Assembly (NCBI RefSeq): GCF_900119185.1
Contig: NZ_FPJE01000031.1
Location: forward strand, 1 to 46,522
DNA from: Sinomicrobium oceani
GTDB lineage: Bacteria; Bacteroidota; Bacteroidia; Flavobacteriales; Flavobacteriaceae
Reading direction: 5' to 3'
DNA: 46,522 bases
Part shown: piece after piece, positions 42,810 through 46,522 of the stretch
How the letters are laid out: every line of letters begins with the position of its first letter
How positions within the stretch are numbered: the stretch's first letter is position 1
The notes under the pieces: generated by a model
Database searches by the model: none
The model's input: the letters and a program-made list of their open reading frames with translations, nothing else
Told to the model about the DNA's origin: nothing
Program-made: the position numbers and the translations under genes

Positions 42810-43796
42810 ATGGCAAAATCAGAACCAACTTACGAAACACATAAACCGTCAAATTGGTGGACAAGAAACTGGATTGAAATACTGACAGTTTTCGGAGGAT
42901 TGATAACAATCAATTTAATTTTTTTCGCAAAAGCATATACTAAAACGGACACAGTCAATCCTGAAACTGCGGGACAACTTGGTGACTTTGTGGGCGGCTA
43001 CATTGGGACTATCTTTGCTCTAATTAGCGTGGTATTCTTATACTCCACTTTAAAGAATCAAAGAGAGGCTTCACAAATTGAAAAGTTTGAAAACAAATAC
43101 TTTGAACTAATCAAAATGCACAGAGATAACGTTGCTGAAATAGGCATTGGTGAGGACTTTGGAAAAAAAATATTCGTCATACTGATAAGAGAATTCCGTT
43201 CTATTGAGGTAATAACGAAAGAAGTTGCTGAAAAAACGAAACAAAATTTCACGCGAGAGCAAGTTTTTATTGTGTCCTATTATGCTTTGTTTTTTGGCGT
43301 TGGGCCAAACTCATCAAGAATGCTTAAGGAAGCACTCAAAGGCTACGACAAAAAATTTGTTGACGAGTTTGAAAGCAGCCTTAACAATGATGCAGCAAAA
43401 GAAAAAACGAAGAAATATCGAAAATTTAAATTCATTCCATTTGAAGGACATCAATCCCGATTGGGGCATTATTTTCGACACTTATACCAAACAATTTGTT
43501 ATGTTGACAATCAGACAATCGATATTGACAAATACGAATACGTAAAAACTATCAGAGCCCAACTCACAACACACGAACAAGCATTACTGTTCATTAACTG
43601 CTTAACTCCAATTGGTAACATTTGGTGGGACAAAAAGCTTTTAGTGAAGTATCGCTTTGTTCAAAATATTCCTTTCGGCTTTTTTGATAAAGGCAATGAG
43701 ATTGATTTAACTTCTTATTTTCCGTCCGACTATTTTGAGTGGCAAGAGAGAACGACAATTACAAAAAAGGAAGTTGATAAAACTCAGCCTTCGTGA
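42810..43796 (+). CDS. AbiC-like putative phage abortive infection protein
   Basis: 328 residues. Two N-terminal membrane helices (about 22-42 and 57-80) with the GDFVGGYIGTIFALISVVFLYSTLKNQREASQIEKFENKYFELIKMHRDNV block typical of the putative phage abortive infection family (putAbiC). Later GHQSRLGHYFRHLYQTI and YEYVKTIRAQLTTHEQALLFIN are the second conserved block. Such membrane proteins are thought to trigger growth arrest on phage infection. The stop overlaps the start of the RES-domain gene (ATGATGA at 43793-43800), so both are co-translated. Confidence 0.85.
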   Translation: MAKSEPTYETHKPSNWWTRNWIEILTVFGGLITINLIFFAKAYTKTDTVNPETAGQLGDFVGGYIGTIFALISVVFLYSTLKNQREASQIEKFENKYFELIKMHRDNVAEIGIGEDFGKKIFVILIREFRSIEVITKEVAEKTKQNFTREQVFIVSYYALFFGVGPNSSRMLKEALKGYDKKFVDEFESSLNNDAAKEKTKKYRKFKFIPFEGHQSRLGHYFRHLYQTICYVDNQTIDIDKYEYVKTIRAQLTTHEQALLFINCLTPIGNIWWDKKLLVKYRFVQNIPFGFFDKGNEIDLTSYFPSDYFEWQERTTITKKEVDKTQPS

Positions 43797-44965
43797 TGAT
43801 TGATAAAGTAGCAAATAATAAATTCAACACGGAGGATCTTAATCTCAATCCACCCGACAAAGTCAAGGAGAAGTTAGATTATTACAGGTCTCTATTCAAT
43901 AAAACTCATGATCTATCAGTAGAAGAGTTCGAAGAACTGAAACAGAACATAAGAACGTTTTTTAATCTTAAGGCGGTTGGATTTACAGATAACCCTCCAC
44001 AAAGATTGGTTCGAATTTCAAACAATAATCGAATTCTTGCAGGGCAAGGAAAAGATTTAAGTTATCTCACCGATATTTCTCAACTACTCGCTCCACCAAT
44101 CCAGTACTGCGATTTTAACAGGTGTAACATCCCAAATCAGCAAGTTCTGTATTGCTCCACAACCGAGGCTGGGGCATACTGGGAGATGAAGCCTAAAAAC
44201 GGAGATGTAATCACTCTTACTCACTTTGAACTAAAGCCCAATGCCAAGCTTAACTGTAACATTGTTAGAAATGAAAAGCGCGATAACATCGATGCGAATC
44301 ATCCTCTGCAAGTTGTAGCTGGGATGCTCGAAGAATTTCTAATTGACGCTTTCAGTTTACCAGTTTCAAGAGACAAGCTAGGAGATTATATCTTTAGCGC
44401 AATACTCTCTTCCGAACAGTTGTTTTATCCCATTGTATCTGATAACAATATTCAAGCAATGATTTATCCCAGCGTTCAAAAAAAGAAATTTGGGACAAAC
44501 TTTGCAGTTAGAAATGATATAATTCTTGAGAAATATAATTTATTAGGTGTTGAAACGAGATTCATTTTAGACGAATATGAGAACTTAAATCCGGAATCGG
44601 AAGAAGTAACAACCGATCAGTTAATTGGTTCTTTTGGAACAACAGCTTTTAATTTTGAGACGGGAAAGATTTTGTACAATGAGGAAAAAGTAGATAAAAT
44701 TTTTAAACTGTTCAGACAACTTCAAACGGGCGAAGGGAAACAAGTAAGATATGAACATCCAAATACGCCCAAAAATCTCACATTTAATTTAACTCCTCCT
44801 TCTTTCAAAAACTCAGAACAGAATACTATCCAAAGTCAAAAGAAACTTAGAAGAAATGACAGAGTAAATGTCGTTTATCAGAACGGAAGCAGAAAAGACA
44901 ACATTAAATACAAACTTGTTCAAGAAGATATTGCGAAAGGATTGTGTAAGCTAACAAAGTATTGA
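43793..44965 (+). CDS. RES-domain protein (putative NAD-targeting toxin or effector)
   Basis: 390 residues. An N-terminal ~60-residue helical part is followed by a RES-like domain: PQRLVRISNNN with the conserved Arg, VLYCSTTEAGAYWE with Glu, and a later Ser-containing YIFSAILSSEQLFYPIVSDNNIQAMIYPSV region. RES domains are NAD-degrading toxins in RES-Xre toxin-antitoxin pairs, but there is no Xre antitoxin here. The C-terminus ends in a small basic tail (RRNDRVNVVYQNGSRKDNIKYKLVQEDI). Overlaps and is coupled with the AbiC-like gene. Domain call moderate. Confidence 0.7.
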   Translation: MMIDKVANNKFNTEDLNLNPPDKVKEKLDYYRSLFNKTHDLSVEEFEELKQNIRTFFNLKAVGFTDNPPQRLVRISNNNRILAGQGKDLSYLTDISQLLAPPIQYCDFNRCNIPNQQVLYCSTTEAGAYWEMKPKNGDVITLTHFELKPNAKLNCNIVRNEKRDNIDANHPLQVVAGMLEEFLIDAFSLPVSRDKLGDYIFSAILSSEQLFYPIVSDNNIQAMIYPSVQKKKFGTNFAVRNDIILEKYNLLGVETRFILDEYENLNPESEEVTTDQLIGSFGTTAFNFETGKILYNEEKVDKIFKLFRQLQTGEGKQVRYEHPNTPKNLTFNLTPPSFKNSEQNTIQSQKKLRRNDRVNVVYQNGSRKDNIKYKLVQEDIAKGLCKLTKY

Positions 44966-44985
44966 TAGCAAATTCATTTCGCGGA

Positions 44986-45014
44986 TCTGTAAATTAAAGG
45001 GTCTGTAAATTAAA
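44986..45014. repeat. 13-bp tandem direct repeat, possible IS-end remnant
   Basis: TCTGTAAATTAAA at 44986-44998 and again at 45002-45014. Such TGTAAATTAA motifs resemble ends of IS256-like elements in this phylum, but no transposase is near, so the assignment is weak. Confidence 0.4.
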
Positions 45015-45029
45015 CTCTGTCTGATTGTT

Positions 45030-45063
45030 CTCCCCTTCGGGGGGGTACCCCCCCGAAGGGGAG
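45030..45063. repeat. 34-bp perfect palindrome
   Basis: 16 bases CTCCCCTTCGGGGGGG, then TA, then the exact complement. It can form a very stable hairpin or cruciform. No flanking T-run typical of a terminator in either direction beyond short ones. Confidence 0.9.
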
Positions 45064-45090
45064 GCCACTAAATCCAAGGGAATCCGGTGG

Positions 45091-45161
45091 CTCCGTCCCT
45101 AAGTAGGAACGGAGTGCGCCTCTCACACCACCATACGTACGGATATCGTATACGGCGGTTC
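45091..45161 (-). ncRNA. Group II intron 3' remnant (domain V and a following hairpin)
   Basis: On the minus strand ACCGCCGTA (from 45159) pairs with TATGGTGGT (to 45127), interrupted by a 2-nt bulge (CG) on the 3' side and continued by TACG/CGTA around a five-base loop. This is the 34-nt domain V layout, with a CGC triad near its base. GTGTGAGAGG follows as in many group II introns, then a 9-bp hairpin (45091-45114) in the place of domain VI but without a clear bulged A. No reverse transcriptase frame is present. Confidence 0.7.
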
Positions 45162-45201
45162 GTAAACAGATGGGCTCAGTTCCATGTAAAGTTCCAACAA
45201 A

Positions 45202-46074
45202 TTAAAATGGAACTTCAGGTCTTTCAATTGCATCTTCTATCATTGCTTTAAGCTCTCTTGATGAGGGAATGACTTTCCTTATTTCTTCAAAACTTGATAA
45301 GAATTCATACAATTCTGTTTCTAACCCCACATCTTTAATGTCAAATTCATCAGAAAGGTTATTATCTTTTACAAATTCTTGCAATTTAGCATTAAAAACT
45401 ATCCATTTAATTTCTCTTCTGTCAAAATAATTATGAATATCAATTGTTCCGTTTTTATTGTTTTCTCTTCTTAGGAAATTAATTTCTTTTCTTAAAGATT
45501 CAATTGATTCCAATATATATTTATCAGATGTAATTTCTTTGTCTTCTAAGTTACTGATTTTGTATTCTCCAAAATGTTTTAGAAAAGTAGTATAATTGGG
45601 ATTTTCTTGTGAAGCTTTATAAGTAGCAATTATCTTTTTTGATAAATCTTCTTTGAATTTTACAATTGATGAAAACCGTAAATCGCGAGGATATTCTAAA
45701 TGTTCAATTGGGGATGTATCAAAAGAATAATTTGTTTTATCATCCTTTACGATTATTGTTGGTTTGTCAAAAGCTAATCTTAAACCTAGTTCAAACATCA
45801 CATTTGGGTTTTTTGCACTGACATCGCAAACTACTATAGGATTTTTATATAAGTTTTGAACTATTCTCTTTTGAATTACACCAACATCAGTTCCATTACT
45901 AACAAGATTTGGTTGAAATTCAGCCATTTTTATCGAATCATCTAGAATTGTTAAAACTTCTTTCCAATGTTCAGAACTTAATCCGTCAATTGCAGAAATA
46001 GGCATTACGATTCCACATTTTTTTAAATCACTTTCTTCTATTGTCTTTTTTGCTTTTGAATTCTGTTGATTCAT
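45202..46074 (-). CDS. TIR/nucleoside-2-deoxyribosyltransferase-like domain protein
   Basis: 290 residues. The N-terminal ~160 residues hold KCGIVMPISAIDG, IVQNLYKNPIVVCDVSAKNPNVMFELGLRLAFDKPTIIVKDD, the pattern of predicted nucleotide-processing TIR-like or deoxyribosyltransferase-like domains. In such domains the Glu of FELG is the catalytic-type residue. A helical C-terminal part follows, with a coiled-coil segment (ILESIESLRKEINFLRREN). Many relatives act in anti-phage signalling, but a direct role here is inference. It lies just upstream of an orphan group II intron domain V. AT-rich. Confidence 0.75.
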   Translation of the reverse strand: MNQQNSKAKKTIEESDLKKCGIVMPISAIDGLSSEHWKEVLTILDDSIKMAEFQPNLVSNGTDVGVIQKRIVQNLYKNPIVVCDVSAKNPNVMFELGLRLAFDKPTIIVKDDKTNYSFDTSPIEHLEYPRDLRFSSIVKFKEDLSKKIIATYKASQENPNYTTFLKHFGEYKISNLEDKEITSDKYILESIESLRKEINFLRRENNKNGTIDIHNYFDRREIKWIVFNAKLQEFVKDNNLSDEFDIKDVGLETELYEFLSSFEEIRKVIPSSRELKAMIEDAIERPEVPF

Positions 46075-46191
46075 TTTTTATCAATATTATTTACAACTGT
46101 CTCCTTTACTTTGATGTTATCAAATTTAACAAGAGTAGCGAGGAATACTCAAATAGTCTTTAGGCAATACCTATTTTACACGAATTAGCCC

Positions 46192-46277
46192 CTGGATATT
46201 CCGGTGATGCTGACCCCTCATTCCGGCCATACTGACCCTCTAAGGATTTTGGTCAAAAAAATAAGTTACTGACAATA
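46192..46277 (-). mobile_element. Right end of an IS21-family element
   Basis: Between the helper stop codon and the likely end lie two 19-bp units ATTCCGGYSATRCTGACCC (46198-46216 and 46220-46238), reminiscent of the multiple end repeats of IS21-family elements. The outer end is near 46190. The rest lies beyond the window. Confidence 0.65.
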
Positions 46278-46522
46278 TTACAGTTTTTTTCTTAGACTTT
46301 CCCCCTTGAGTTCTATTCGATGTGAGGTGTGTACCAATCGGTCTAAAATAGCATCGGCTATGGTTGCTTCTCCAATAATATCATACCAGCTTCCCACCGG
46401 TAATTGGCTGGCTATAATAGTTGAGGATTTTCCGTGCCTGTCCTCAATGATTTCCATAAGATCCATTTGTTGTTTCTTGTCCAGGTGGGCCAGACCAAAG
46501 TCATCGAGGATTAGCAGATGTG
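46278..46522 (-). CDS. istB: IS21-family helper ATPase IstB (C-terminal part)
   Basis: The frame runs in from the right edge: HLLILDDFGLAHLDKKQQ with the Walker B/DD motif, then MEIIEDRHGKSSTIIASQLPVGSW (sensor I type), IADAILDRLVHTSHRIELKGESLRKKL. About 80 residues are visible, the typical C-terminal third of IstB, the AAA+ helper of IS21 transposase. The end of the element follows within 90 bp. Partial only because of the window edge. Confidence 0.9.
   Translation of the reverse strand, partial: HLLILDDFGLAHLDKKQQMDLMEIIEDRHGKSSTIIASQLPVGSWYDIIGEATIADAILDRLVHTSHRIELKGESLRKKL

Overview
The window reads as chromosome of a Bacteroidota bacterium, most likely Flavobacteriaceae. The evidence is a SusC/SusD pair with a FecR-type anti-sigma factor, promoters of the Bacteroidota TAnnTTTG type, a Bacteroidota-type T6SS tube protein (TssD), a short RpoD-like sigma factor and many small Bacteroidota-typical families (DUF1304, DUF4287, DUF4180, DUF998, HxlR/SDR pairs). 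Genus cannot be decided from the sequence alone. No rRNA, tRNA or CRISPR array was seen.

Layout. (1) 1-6.93 kb, all on the minus strand: FecR anti-sigma, SusC, SusD and the start of a Tat-exported enolase-superfamily enzyme, which together look like a glycan or sugar-acid uptake locus. An ECF-like promoter lies in front of fecR, but no sigma gene is adjacent. (2) 7.2-10 kb: DUF1304 protein, acyltransferase, orphan TssD, RRM protein. (3) 10.2-16 kb: RNA/cold-shock neighbourhood with two CspA-like proteins, an RpoD paralogue, a DEAD-box helicase with a long structured leader, an acyl-CoA dehydrogenase and a third, larger cold-shock-domain protein. (4) 16.6-25.4 kb: stress and redox genes including nitroreductase, TetR-SDR, TauE/SafE, P-loop kinase-like, HxlR-SDR, SUMF1-domain, a COX1-like mini protein and VOC. 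(5) 26-28.4 kb: ECF sigma factor, an overlapping 91-aa partner and a ClpP paralogue. (6) 28.8-32.7 kb: ArsR-led operon with an SRPBCC-VOC fusion, DUF998, DUF4287 and a RibD-like reductase, then a truncated DUF4180 gene and a GNAT enzyme. (7) 33.1-46.5 kb: increasingly AT-rich accessory DNA.

The accessory part is a mosaic. A 179-bp duplicate of the 3' end of a DoxX gene (34021-34199 and 37010-37188) brackets a GlcG/AraC/SDR island. A 215-bp direct repeat (38401-38615 and 42555-42770) brackets a hydrolase/AraC/FAD-monooxygenase island, and its second copy truncates a SnoaL-like gene. Next come a translationally coupled AbiC-like/RES-domain gene pair (candidate anti-phage module), a 34-bp perfect palindrome, an orphan group II intron domain V, a TIR/deoxyribosyltransferase-like gene and the end of an IS21-family element. 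This right-hand end looks like a defence and mobile-element hotspot.

Two families of dispersed intergenic repeats run through the window. The first has three ~100-bp copies at 5651, 21678 and 23420. Their right ends supply the stop codon of the neighbouring minus-strand gene in two cases, and of a vestigial frame in the third. The second has two full elements with inverted ends at 18260 and 20958, and a half element at 7084. Strongest candidates for something new: the AbiC-RES pair, the stop-codon-overlapping repeat family, and the two repeat-bracketed islands.
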